This document shows positions 1-5,454 of a DNA stretch of 5,454 bases, piece by piece. The notes below the pieces were generated by a model, which did no database searches, had not been told where the DNA came from, and worked only from the letters and a program-made list of their open reading frames with translations. The DNA lies in assembly GCA_030036985.1 (NCBI GenBank), contig JASHSD010000489.1, positions 1 through 5,454 of the forward strand, in the 5' to 3' direction. This DNA comes from Bryobacteraceae bacterium (lineage in GTDB: Bacteria > Acidobacteriota > Terriglobia > Bryobacterales > Bryobacteraceae). The position numbers and the translations under genes are program-made. How positions within the stretch are numbered: position 1 is the stretch's first letter; each line of letters opens with the position of its first letter.

Positions 1-423
1 TGGTGCGTTGACCAAAAGATGGATGTGATCAACCTGAGCCTGGGATCGGTTAATTCCGCTCATGCGCAGGCCTTTGCCGAAGTGGCGGCGCGGGCCGCGG
101 AAGCCGGAACACTGCTGGTGGCGGCGCGGGAATCGGAAGGACAGTTGTGTTATCCCGGCTATCTGCCTCAGGTATTCGGCGTGGGTCTCGATTGGGATTG
201 CCCGCGCGGCCAATACCGCTGCGAAAAAACCGGCGAGGACCTGGTATTTTACGCGTCCGGTTATCCTCGGCCCGCGCCGGGAGTGCCGCCCACGCGTAAT
301 CTGCACGGGATCAGCTTTGCCGTGGCTAACATGACAGGTTTCGTGATTCGCGCCTGTGAAGCGGCCGGCGAAACGGTACGCGGCCTGGAGAGGCTTGGGC
401 GAATCCGTAATCTCCTGCTGTGA
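1..423 (+). CDS. Subtilisin-like serine peptidase (S8 family), C-terminal part, 5' truncated by the window
   Basis: The reading frame is open from base 1 and the gene begins upstream; the ATG at 19 lies inside a conserved subtilase block, so it is not the start. 140 residues are visible. Two S8 landmarks are seen: DVINLSLG near the visible N-terminus, and HGISFAVANMTG, which matches the GTSMAAPHVAG-type block and carries the nucleophile Ser (codon 313-315, residue 105 of the visible part). The catalytic Asp and His must lie upstream and cannot be checked. Between these blocks, the position where subtilases usually have AAGNEG with the oxyanion-hole Asn reads VAARESEG, so Ser (codon 133-135) appears to replace Asn. 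A Cys-containing stretch (CYPGYLP, then DWDCPRGQYRC) follows. The protein ends soon after the Ser block, with no added C-terminal domain. Family assignment is fairly sure. Substrate, location and actual activity are unknown. Confidence 0.8.
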   Translation, partial: WCVDQKMDVINLSLGSVNSAHAQAFAEVAARAAEAGTLLVAARESEGQLCYPGYLPQVFGVGLDWDCPRGQYRCEKTGEDLVFYASGYPRPAPGVPPTRNLHGISFAVANMTGFVIRACEAAGETVRGLERLGRIRNLLL

Positions 424-445
424 AATAACACTTGCATCTTCGCCC
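397..445 (+). other. Weak long-loop inverted repeat across the peptidase stop codon
   Basis: GGGCGAA (397-403) and TTCGCCC (439-445) are exact reverse complements separated by 35 nt, and the stop codon TGA (421-423) lies in the loop. No T-run follows, so this does not look like an intrinsic terminator. It may be chance in GC-rich DNA. The peptidase and the next gene could therefore be co-transcribed. Confidence 0.2.
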
Positions 446-525
446 CCGCTTTCGGATATCATCAGTCTGACCTGACTTGTCCACGATGCCGCGCGTTTTT
501 CCGCATGTTCGGAGCGCGCCGTCGG

Positions 526-544
526 GTTGTTTCTTAATAACAAC
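526..544 (+). promoter_or_regulatory. Small inverted repeat just upstream of the heme/toroid gene
   Basis: GTTGTT (526-531) and AACAAC (539-544) form a perfect 6-bp dyad around a 7-nt AT-rich spacer. It ends 2 nt before the purine-rich ribosome-binding region at 547 and 20 nt before the ATG at 564. It could be a 5'-UTR stem-loop or a repressor site. A 6-bp dyad can also arise by chance, so function is inference. Confidence 0.35.
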
Positions 545-546
545 GC

Positions 547-558
547 AAAGGATTAGGG
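547..558 (+). promoter_or_regulatory. Ribosome-binding region supporting the ATG at 564
   Basis: AAAGGA (547-552) lies 11 nt and AGGG (555-558, preceded by TT) lies 5 nt before the ATG at 564. The spacing of either is slightly off the optimum, but together they make this ATG a better start than the in-frame TTG at 477 or ATG at 486. The choice is reinforced by the signal peptide that begins exactly here. Confidence 0.55.
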
Positions 559-563
559 TCACA

Positions 564-1664
564 ATGCAGAATATTCGATGGAAAATTTGGCTTTTCGCCG
601 CGTTTATTTTGGCCGGAAGCGCTTTCGCGCAGGTTTCCACGACCGGCGAATGGAGTCCCAAGGCCGCCGCTGCCTACCTTGACACGCGATCCTCATGGTG
701 GATGAGTTGGCCCAAATCCGCGCGCGATCACGAAACATTTTGTGTTTCTTGTCACACAGTCGCGCCCTATGCGCTGGGCCGCGCTGCGCTGCGGGGTGCC
801 TTGGGCGAACAAGAGCCTTCGGCGAACGAGCAGAAGATTCTGGCTGATGTGACCAAACGCGTGCGCATGTGGAAAGAGGTCGAACCGTTCTATGCCGATC
901 AGACTTCGGGTCTGCCGAAGACCTCCGAATCCCGCGGCACGGAATCGATTCTCGACGCGCTGATTCTGGTCTGGAACGATGTACCCTCCGGCAAATTGAG
1001 CGCCGACGCCCGCCTGGCGCTCGACAATATGTGGGCGCTGCAGTTGAAGTCTGGCGAGATGAACGGGTCATGGGCCTGGCTTCAGTTTCACAACGCTCCG
1101 TGGGAAGGCGATTCGCAGTATTACGGAACCACGCTGGCCGCGATAGTCATCGGCTCCGCACCGGACGATTATAAGTCCGAGCCCGCGATTCAGACTGGCC
1201 TTAACCGCCTGAAAACCTGGCTGCGGAAGGGCATGGATGCCCAAACTCCCGCCGACCGGGTAGCTCTGCTGTGGGCGTCGGCAAAGATTCCGGGATTACT
1301 TACGGAAGACCAGCAGAAGCTGATTATCGATCAAACGTTGGCAAAACAACAAGCGGACGGCGGATTCAGTATATCTTCCCTCATTCCAGCCTGGAAAAGA
1401 AAGGATAATACGCCGGTCGACACCCGAAGCGATGGTTACGCCACGGGTCTTATAGCCTTTGCGCTGGAGCAGGTCGGAGCGTCTCAGGCGCAACCCGCGT
1501 TGAATCGAGCGCTGACATGGCTCAGAGGGAATCAGAATGCCGGTGATGGCCGCTGGGCGGCGTCTTCTCTCAACAAACACAGAGAGTTGGAGTCGGATGC
1601 CGGGCGGTTCATGAGCGATGCGGCTACCGCTTACGCGGTGCTGGCGCTCGAAAACGCGAAATAA
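564..1664 (+). CDS. Secreted protein with a c-type heme motif and a terpenoid-cyclase-like alpha/alpha toroid
   Basis: The product is 366 residues from the ATG at 564. Residues 1-22 form a signal peptide: positive N-region, hydrophobic core LFAAFILAG, and an AFA|Q cleavage site. A Trp-rich stretch (W45, W46, W49) leads into CVSCH at 60-64, the CXXCH motif for covalent heme c attachment, so periplasmic or extracellular maturation is expected. From about residue 115 to the end the sequence is helical with squalene-cyclase/prenyltransferase-type repeats: QLKSGEMNGSW (160-170), QQADGGF (262-268) and QNAGDGRW (324-331). Helix motifs of the DGYATGLIAFAL type (290-301) lie between the last two. The DXDD acid motif of class II terpene cyclases is absent and the protein is much shorter than a squalene-hopene cyclase, so cyclase activity is unlikely. 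Its role is unknown; electron transfer or ligand binding by the toroid is inference. A longer in-frame form from 477 (TTG) would bury the signal peptide and was not chosen. A strong terminator follows the stop. Confidence 0.8.
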   Translation: MQNIRWKIWLFAAFILAGSAFAQVSTTGEWSPKAAAAYLDTRSSWWMSWPKSARDHETFCVSCHTVAPYALGRAALRGALGEQEPSANEQKILADVTKRVRMWKEVEPFYADQTSGLPKTSESRGTESILDALILVWNDVPSGKLSADARLALDNMWALQLKSGEMNGSWAWLQFHNAPWEGDSQYYGTTLAAIVIGSAPDDYKSEPAIQTGLNRLKTWLRKGMDAQTPADRVALLWASAKIPGLLTEDQQKLIIDQTLAKQQADGGFSISSLIPAWKRKDNTPVDTRSDGYATGLIAFALEQVGASQAQPALNRALTWLRGNQNAGDGRWAASSLNKHRELESDAGRFMSDAATAYAVLALENAK

Positions 1665-1668
1665 GCCT

Positions 1669-1703
1669 GCGGTCTTCCGGCGCGCGGGAGATCGCTTTTT
1701 TTT
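1669..1703 (+). terminator. Strong rho-independent terminator of the heme/toroid gene
   Basis: The stem arms GCGGTCTTCC (1669-1678) and GGGAGATCGC (1686-1695) pair over 10 bp with two G-U wobbles, closing a 7-nt loop. An unbroken run of eight T (1696-1703) follows directly. It begins 5 nt after the TAA stop codon, the classic arrangement, and should separate this gene transcriptionally from the receptor downstream. Confidence 0.9.
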
Positions 1704-1715
1704 ATGAGTGAAATA

Positions 1716-1738
1716 GCCAACTTATTGTTGGCCATTTT
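1716..1738 (+). other. Second hairpin behind the terminator, possible backup terminator
   Basis: GCCAAC (1716-1721) and GTTGGC (1727-1732) form a perfect 6-bp stem with a TTATT loop, followed by CA and then TTTT. It is weaker than the terminator just before it and its T-run is short. It may act as a backup terminator. Its right arm also overlaps the -35 of the candidate receptor promoter, so it could instead be an operator. Confidence 0.35.
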
Positions 1739-1757
1739 CTCCGGCGCGTGCTATCAC
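1728..1757 (+). promoter_or_regulatory. Candidate extended -10 promoter for the receptor gene
   Basis: TTGGCC (1728-1733) is followed after 18 nt by TATCAC (1752-1757), with TG at 1749-1750 giving the extended -10 form TGnTATCAC. Each hexamer matches four of six consensus bases. Transcription would start near 1764 and give a leader of about 160 nt. It is the best sigma70-like match I found in this gap, but promoter consensus in this phylum is less well defined, so confidence is low. Confidence 0.3.
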
Positions 1758-1817
1758 TATTGCTTAACCACATTCGCCAAAGTGCCAGCGAGATCTTTGA
1801 TTCCCTCGTACGGGTCT

Positions 1818-1836
1818 GTGTCCCGAGTCAAGACAC
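1818..1836 (+). other. Short dyad in the receptor leader
   Basis: GTGTC (1818-1822) and GACAC (1832-1836) are complementary around a 9-nt spacer and can be extended by a T-G wobble. It is one of several small dyads between the terminator and the receptor start. It is short enough to be chance. Confidence 0.2.
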
Positions 1837-1848
1837 GCCGCCAGCAAT

Positions 1849-1862
1849 CAGACGCACGTCTG
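1849..1862 (+). promoter_or_regulatory. 14-bp near-palindrome in the receptor leader
   Basis: CAGACG (1849-1854) and CGTCTG (1857-1862) are perfect inverted copies separated by CA. The compact form suits a dimeric regulator's operator or a tight RNA hairpin (5-bp stem, GCAC loop). It lies 63 nt before the GTG start and downstream of the candidate promoter. Function is inference. Confidence 0.3.
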
Positions 1863-1872
1863 CTTTGCGCCG

Positions 1873-1903
1873 CCCGGCTGAACGGGTTTATCCAAATAAA
1901 TCT
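1873..1903 (+). promoter_or_regulatory. Two overlapping, mutually exclusive leader hairpins before the receptor
   Basis: Hairpin A pairs CCCG (1873-1876) with CGGG (1883-1886). Hairpin B pairs GGGTTTAT (1884-1891) with ATAAATCT (1896-1903), 8 bp including two G-U pairs, around a CCAA tetraloop. Both use bases 1884-1886, so only one can form fully. B ends 7 nt before the Shine-Dalgarno sequence at 1911 and does not cover it. The stems are short; a regulatory role is speculation. Confidence 0.3.
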
Positions 1904-1910
1904 TACAGGC

Positions 1911-1917
1911 GAAGGAG
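1911..1917 (+). promoter_or_regulatory. Shine-Dalgarno sequence that fixes the receptor start at GTG 1925
   Basis: GAAGGAG is a near-perfect anti-16S match, placed 7 nt before the GTG at 1925-1927. There is no in-frame ATG before the signal peptide. An upstream in-frame GTG at 1748 would add 59 residues of non-conserved, leader-encoded sequence without a comparable ribosome-binding site. Confidence 0.85.
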
Positions 1918-1924
1918 TGTTATC

Positions 1925-4900
1925 GTGATTTTCGGCGCAGTCAACATTTACAGGAAATCCACAGGCTTCTTAAGGCATATCGCGGGCAAATCGCTGCTGG
2001 TGGGCGCGTTCCTCATATGGACTGCGACCGCGTGGGGGCAATCGACATTCGGCGAGTTCGTGGGAACCGTCAAAGACCCGTCCGGAAGCGTCGTGGCCAA
2101 CTGCAAAATAACTACCACCAATACGGCTACAGGAGCTGCCCGTACGGTTCTTACCGATTCCCTCGGCAACTACATTGTCGCCAATCTTGAGCCGTCGGAA
2201 TACGAGATCACAATGGAGGCTGCGGGATTCGAAACGGCCAAACACACCCAGATTGTGCTGGAGACGCGCCAGACGGTTCGCATCGACGGCACGCTGATCG
2301 TCGCCGCTCAGTCGCAGACGGTGACCGTCAGCGAAGCGTCGGCCGCGCCGATCAACACCGACGTCTCAAATATCGCCGAGACCAAAGTCGGACGCGAATT
2401 GAACGATCTGCCCATCGCGGTCAGTTCACGGGCAGCCGGTTCGACCAGCGCCATCACCACATTGACGACCCAGCCTGGCGTCGAGGTGGACGGCGGCGGA
2501 AACATTTCCATCGCGGGGGCACGGCCAGCCCAGCTCTCGATCAGCATCGACGGCATCAGTACGATGAGCCCCCGGAACAGCGCTCCCGTCACGGAACTGT
2601 TTCCATCCTTCGATTCCATCGCCGAGATTCACGTCAGCGAAATCGACAACACTGCGGAGTTCGGCGGCGTCAGCGACATCACGACTATATCCAAAAGCGG
2701 AACCAACGTGGTCCACGGCGGCGCTTTTGAGAACAACCAGAATACGGACTACGACGCCCGCAATACCTTCAGCGCCACGGTTCCGAAATTGGATATGAAC
2801 GACTTCGGAGTTTTCCTCGGTGGACCGCTCTGGATTCCCAAAGTTTACAACGGGAAGAACAAGACGTTTTACTTCGGATCTTTTGAGGGCCTGCGCTTGG
2901 CCCAGCAAACTGTGCTCGTGGAAAGCGTGCCTTCGCTGGCCCTTCGCAGCGGCAACCTCTCCGCGTATGAGCCAACTCAGATCCTGAACGGCAACGGTCA
3001 GCCTTTACCGGGAGATCAGGTGCCGGCCAGCCTGATTTCGCCTCTTTCGGCGGCCGCCATGAAATACATGTTCCCGTTGCCCAACACAGGTTCGCCGAAC
3101 TCATTGGTCAACAACTGGGTCGATAACTTTCCGACGCCCATCTCAAGTAATCAGGGCGACGCCCGTCTGGACCAGATCCTGACGTCGAATCAATCGTTCT
3201 TTATCCGCATGACTTACAAGGAAAAGCTGGGCCAGACAGCTCCGACCGGATCTCCCGTGGCTGGCGCCACGCTGGCGCCCGAGCATGACTGGTCCCTGAG
3301 CGGGGCGCATAACTGGGTTATCAGTCCGACAGTTTTGAATGAGATTCGGGTCGGTTGGACGGGCAGTCATACCGCCAGCAGCAACAGTCTGCCGGCAAGC
3401 GTGATCGCATCCGAACTGGGTCTGCAGACCGCCGGGCCCCTGCCACCCGGCGACGCTGCGCCGAGTTTCGCTATCTCCGGATTCCAGACAATGAGTGGCG
3501 GCTCTTCATCCATTTCGCAAACCTCCACGCTGCAGTTGCTGGACAATCTCACGGTGACGAAGGGCAAGCACACTTACAAATTCGGCGTCGATTACCGCTA
3601 TTTGACCGCGCTCTACACAAACGTGTTCGCCGGCCAGCGGATGGGTGACTACTCGTTCAACGACTCGGTCACATCGGGCATTGTCGGCAATCCCTTCGCT
3701 GCGTTCCTTCTCGGCATTCCCGACAGCGATACCATGGCCACCGTCCTCAATCCCAACTCGAACGGCTATGCCAACAGCTACGCCGGATATGCGCAGGACG
3801 ACTTTAAAGTCAGTTCCCGCCTGACGATCAACTACGGTATTCGCTACGAATACCATCCGACGTTCATCGATAAGAACAGCAACACCGCCAACTTCCTGCC
3901 GAATTATTACTCCGTGCAGAACGGCGAGGAGATTCATGGCGCAGTCGTCGTCCCGAATGCGGGAGTGCCGCTCATTAACCCGGCTTTTGCGGAATCCCTC
4001 GCTCCGATGCCTATCCTGACAGCCAGCCAGGCGGGGTTACCGCAGAGCCTTCGTTTTTCCGAAAAAACCGATTTTGCCCCACGCATCGGCTTCGCGTGGC
4101 GGGTATTCGGCGACGATAAGACCGTCGTTCGCGGCGGTTACGGCAAGTTCATCGAAACTGAGCTCGGCGAGGCGTTACTGAATGCCTGGGCCGTGGAGGC
4201 CAGCGATGTCGCCGCCTTCACGAACACCGTCGTCAACAACAAGGCAACCTATACCTTCCCCTATGCGTTCCCTGCCAATCTGGCGCAGCCCGGAACACAG
4301 GTGTTCGATCTGTCGACCGTACCCCACTTTCAGGATCCCTTCGTGCAGCAATGGAACTTTACCATTGAACGCGATCTTGGCTTCCAGACCGGCCTCCGCG
4401 TTTCTTATGACGGGAACCACGGATCGGACCTGGCTATTACCGACAATCCTGACGAGGTCCCGGCAAACACAGCAGGATTCGCCACGGCGAAGGCAGCCGA
4501 GCCCTATCCGCTGCTGGAGCAGATTGTTGAGGAAAATAATGGCGGCCGCAGCAACTACAACGCTTTGACGGCAGCGGTCAACAAGCGGCTTTCGAAAGGC
4601 CTCCAGTTTCAGGTCAGCTATATTTTCGCCAAGAACCTGGCGGACAACGCCGGTTACGCCCCGAGCGGTTTTGCGGGATCGGCCGGCGGCCAAACGACGG
4701 AGTACGGGGATCCGAATCTCGATTACGGCAATGTCGCTTTCACGCGGCGCAACCGGGTGCTGGCGACCTGGCTGTATGAACTCCCCTTCAACCACACGCC
4801 ATATAAGGCTCTGACCGCGGTAACGGGAGGATGGCAGCTTTCGGGAGTATTCATGGCCGAAACCGGTCCGTTCCTGACCGTACTGGCTCGTGGCGCCGAT

Positions 4901-5302
4901 CCGTCGGGCACGAACTTCGTGAACATCATCGGCAGCGGCCGGGCCGATATCGTCTCGGGCGTCTCAACGATTCCGACCGACCAGACCATCCACGACTGGA
5001 TCAACGCCGCCGCGTTCGCGATTCCCGCCAATAACATCGGCCGATTCGGGGATTCGCCGGTCGGTTCAGTAGTCGGACCGGGAACAACCGCCCTTTCACT
5101 CTCGTTGTTCAGAACTTTCAAGCTGACTGAGCGGATGAATCTCCGCTTCGGCGCGGCGGTGACCAACGCAACGAATCACCCGAACTACGGAAACCCCGGA
5201 ACCACCCTCGGGACCTCGTCGTTCGGCATCATCAGTTCGATGCAGACGCAGGAGGGCGGTGGTCCAAGAGCGATGCAGTTGACCGGAAGATTCACATTCT
5301 GA
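1925..5302 (+). CDS. TonB-dependent outer-membrane receptor with carboxypeptidase-regulatory-like N-terminal domain (Oar/acidobacterial type)
   Basis: The product is 1125 residues from the GTG start, within the usual size of acidobacterial receptors of this type. Residues 1-38 form a signal peptide (core LLVGAFLIW, cleavage AWG|QS). Residues ~43-128 form a CarboxypepD_reg-like beta-sandwich, with GTVKDPSGSVV, then TDSLGNYIVANLEPSEYEI. A plug domain follows from about 150, with QPGVEV (183-188) and SISIDGI before the segment facing the barrel. FLGGPLWIPK and NKTFYFGSFEGLR (312-324) are hallmarks of this group. The rest is a long beta-barrel with APRIGFAWR and RGGYG (~718-740), NYNALTAAVNKRL (~877), FTRRNRV (~938) and TNHPNYGNP (~1083). 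The chain ends GRFTF, with the C-terminal Phe expected for Bam-dependent insertion. It should sit in the outer membrane and take up or bind a ligand with TonB-ExbBD energy; the substrate cannot be told. I could not identify a clear TonB box. No frameshift or truncation is seen. Confidence 0.92.
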   Translation: MIFGAVNIYRKSTGFLRHIAGKSLLVGAFLIWTATAWGQSTFGEFVGTVKDPSGSVVANCKITTTNTATGAARTVLTDSLGNYIVANLEPSEYEITMEAAGFETAKHTQIVLETRQTVRIDGTLIVAAQSQTVTVSEASAAPINTDVSNIAETKVGRELNDLPIAVSSRAAGSTSAITTLTTQPGVEVDGGGNISIAGARPAQLSISIDGISTMSPRNSAPVTELFPSFDSIAEIHVSEIDNTAEFGGVSDITTISKSGTNVVHGGAFENNQNTDYDARNTFSATVPKLDMNDFGVFLGGPLWIPKVYNGKNKTFYFGSFEGLRLAQQTVLVESVPSLALRSGNLSAYEPTQILNGNGQPLPGDQVPASLISPLSAAAMKYMFPLPNTGSPNSLVNNWVDNFPTPISSNQGDARLDQILTSNQSFFIRMTYKEKLGQTAPTGSPVAGATLAPEHDWSLSGAHNWVISPTVLNEIRVGWTGSHTASSNSLPASVIASELGLQTAGPLPPGDAAPSFAISGFQTMSGGSSSISQTSTLQLLDNLTVTKGKHTYKFGVDYRYLTALYTNVFAGQRMGDYSFNDSVTSGIVGNPFAAFLLGIPDSDTMATVLNPNSNGYANSYAGYAQDDFKVSSRLTINYGIRYEYHPTFIDKNSNTANFLPNYYSVQNGEEIHGAVVVPNAGVPLINPAFAESLAPMPILTASQAGLPQSLRFSEKTDFAPRIGFAWRVFGDDKTVVRGGYGKFIETELGEALLNAWAVEASDVAAFTNTVVNNKATYTFPYAFPANLAQPGTQVFDLSTVPHFQDPFVQQWNFTIERDLGFQTGLRVSYDGNHGSDLAITDNPDEVPANTAGFATAKAAEPYPLLEQIVEENNGGRSNYNALTAAVNKRLSKGLQFQVSYIFAKNLADNAGYAPSGFAGSAGGQTTEYGDPNLDYGNVAFTRRNRVLATWLYELPFNHTPYKALTAVTGGWQLSGVFMAETGPFLTVLARGADPSGTNFVNIIGSGRADIVSGVSTIPTDQTIHDWINAAAFAIPANNIGRFGDSPVGSVVGPGTTALSLSLFRTFKLTERMNLRFGAAVTNATNHPNYGNPGTTLGTSSFGIISSMQTQEGGGPRAMQLTGRFTF

Positions 5303-5309
5303 TCTCTTA

Positions 5310-5339
5310 TTGACGCGCCATGACCACGAATGATATAAA
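5310..5339 (+). promoter_or_regulatory. Sigma70-like promoter pointing out of the window
   Basis: TTGACG (5310-5315, five of six) is followed after 18 nt by TATAAA (5334-5339, five of six), the best promoter match in the window. It starts 8 nt after the receptor stop codon and would initiate near 5346, driving a gene beyond the right edge. The leader would exceed 100 nt within the window. This suggests that the next gene is on the + strand and separately expressed. Confidence 0.5.
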
Positions 5340-5342
5340 AAT

Positions 5343-5375
5343 GTGTACTCCCGATGTAAGGGAAGTATCGTACAC
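5343..5375. promoter_or_regulatory. Inverted repeat over the expected start point of the rightward promoter
   Basis: GTGTAC (5343-5348) and GTACAC (5370-5375) are perfect inverted copies. Inside them TCCC (5349-5352) pairs with GGGA (5360-5363), leaving a 7-nt loop and a 6-nt bulge on the right arm. An alternative fold pairs TACTCCC with GGGAAGTA with one bulged A. On the + strand it would lie at the start of the new transcript, as an operator or leader hairpin. Read on the - strand it is followed by ATTTTTATA, so it could be a weak terminator for a leftward gene. No T-run follows it on the + strand, so it is not a convincing terminator for the receptor. Confidence 0.35.
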
Positions 5376-5431
5376 CCGCCAGGCAGCGAGTTCCGCGTCT
5401 TCCGCTCGAAAATCAACCAGCGACTTCGAAC

Positions 5432-5449
5432 GTCTGTTTTCTAACAGAC
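5432..5449. other. Perfect 7-bp stem-loop near the right edge
   Basis: GTCTGTT (5432-5438) and AACAGAC (5443-5449) form a perfect stem with a TTCT loop. No T-run follows in the 5 bases left, so it is not shown to be a terminator. Its form resembles the small stem-loops ahead of the other two genes here and may lie just before the next gene's ribosome-binding site. 5303-5454 otherwise shows no coding region I can support. Confidence 0.4.
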
Positions 5450-5454
5450 ACGAG

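Noticed and set aside
432..462. Possible promoter before the heme/toroid gene: TTGCAT, 19 nt, TATCAT
   Set aside because: The -10 is acceptable, but the -35 matches only three of six bases and the spacer is long. It is too weak to list as a feature.
477..563. N-terminal extension of the heme/toroid gene from the TTG at 477
   Set aside because: It would add 29 residues before a clear signal peptide and lacks a good ribosome-binding site; the ATG at 564 has one.
1748..1924. N-terminal extension of the receptor from an upstream GTG at 1748
   Set aside because: The extra 59 residues are basic, of low quality, and precede the signal peptide. The strong Shine-Dalgarno at 1911-1917 points to the GTG at 1925.
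1704..1928. Possible 74-residue + strand gene beginning right after the terminator T-run
   Set aside because: Its ATG directly follows the T-run with no ribosome-binding site, it overlaps the receptor start, and the translation resembles no known protein.
2426..2908. 160-residue open frame on the - strand inside the receptor gene
   Set aside because: It is a shadow of the plug-domain coding sequence with no recognisable protein features.
4175..4795. 206-residue open frame on the - strand inside the receptor gene
   Set aside because: It lies fully antisense to conserved receptor barrel sequence. Long antisense frames are common in GC-rich genes, and no domain or start signal was seen.
5343..5375. 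Terminator for the receptor gene
   Set aside because: The hairpin has a 6-nt bulge and is followed on the + strand by CCGCC rather than T residues, so no receptor terminator is identified in the window.

Overview
The window holds three genes, all on the + strand: the 3' end of a subtilisin-family (S8) peptidase gene, a secreted protein combining a c-type heme motif with a terpenoid-cyclase-like alpha/alpha toroid, and a full-length TonB-dependent outer-membrane receptor with an N-terminal carboxypeptidase-regulatory-like domain. The GC-rich coding DNA, the 1125-residue receptor with its typical sequence signatures, and exported proteins of this style suggest Acidobacteriota (Bryobacterales/Solibacterales-like). 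This is inferred from protein character, not from any marker gene.

Layout: 1-423 is the C-terminal part of the peptidase. 424-563 is a short leader with a small inverted repeat next to the Shine-Dalgarno region of the second gene. 564-1664 encodes the heme c/toroid protein and is closed 5 nt after its stop codon by a strong rho-independent terminator (1669-1703). 1704-1924 is a non-coding leader with several small dyads, a possible extended -10 promoter and a near-perfect Shine-Dalgarno sequence before a GTG start. 1925-5302 encodes the receptor. 5303-5454 has no gene. It holds a good sigma70-type promoter pointing out of the window, a dyad over its expected start point and a perfect 7-bp hairpin.

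The receptor is an outer-membrane transporter or receptor of unknown substrate, and the heme/toroid protein should be periplasmic or secreted. The terminator between them argues for separate transcription units, so any joint function is only suggested by adjacency. The peptidase may be co-transcribed with the heme/toroid gene, because no convincing terminator separates them.

I see no CRISPR array, tRNA, rRNA, insertion sequence or phage signature. The region is mostly ordinary accessory or envelope gene content. The points worth a second look are the heme-toroid fusion, the changed oxyanion motif in the peptidase, and the small stem-loops close to the translation starts.
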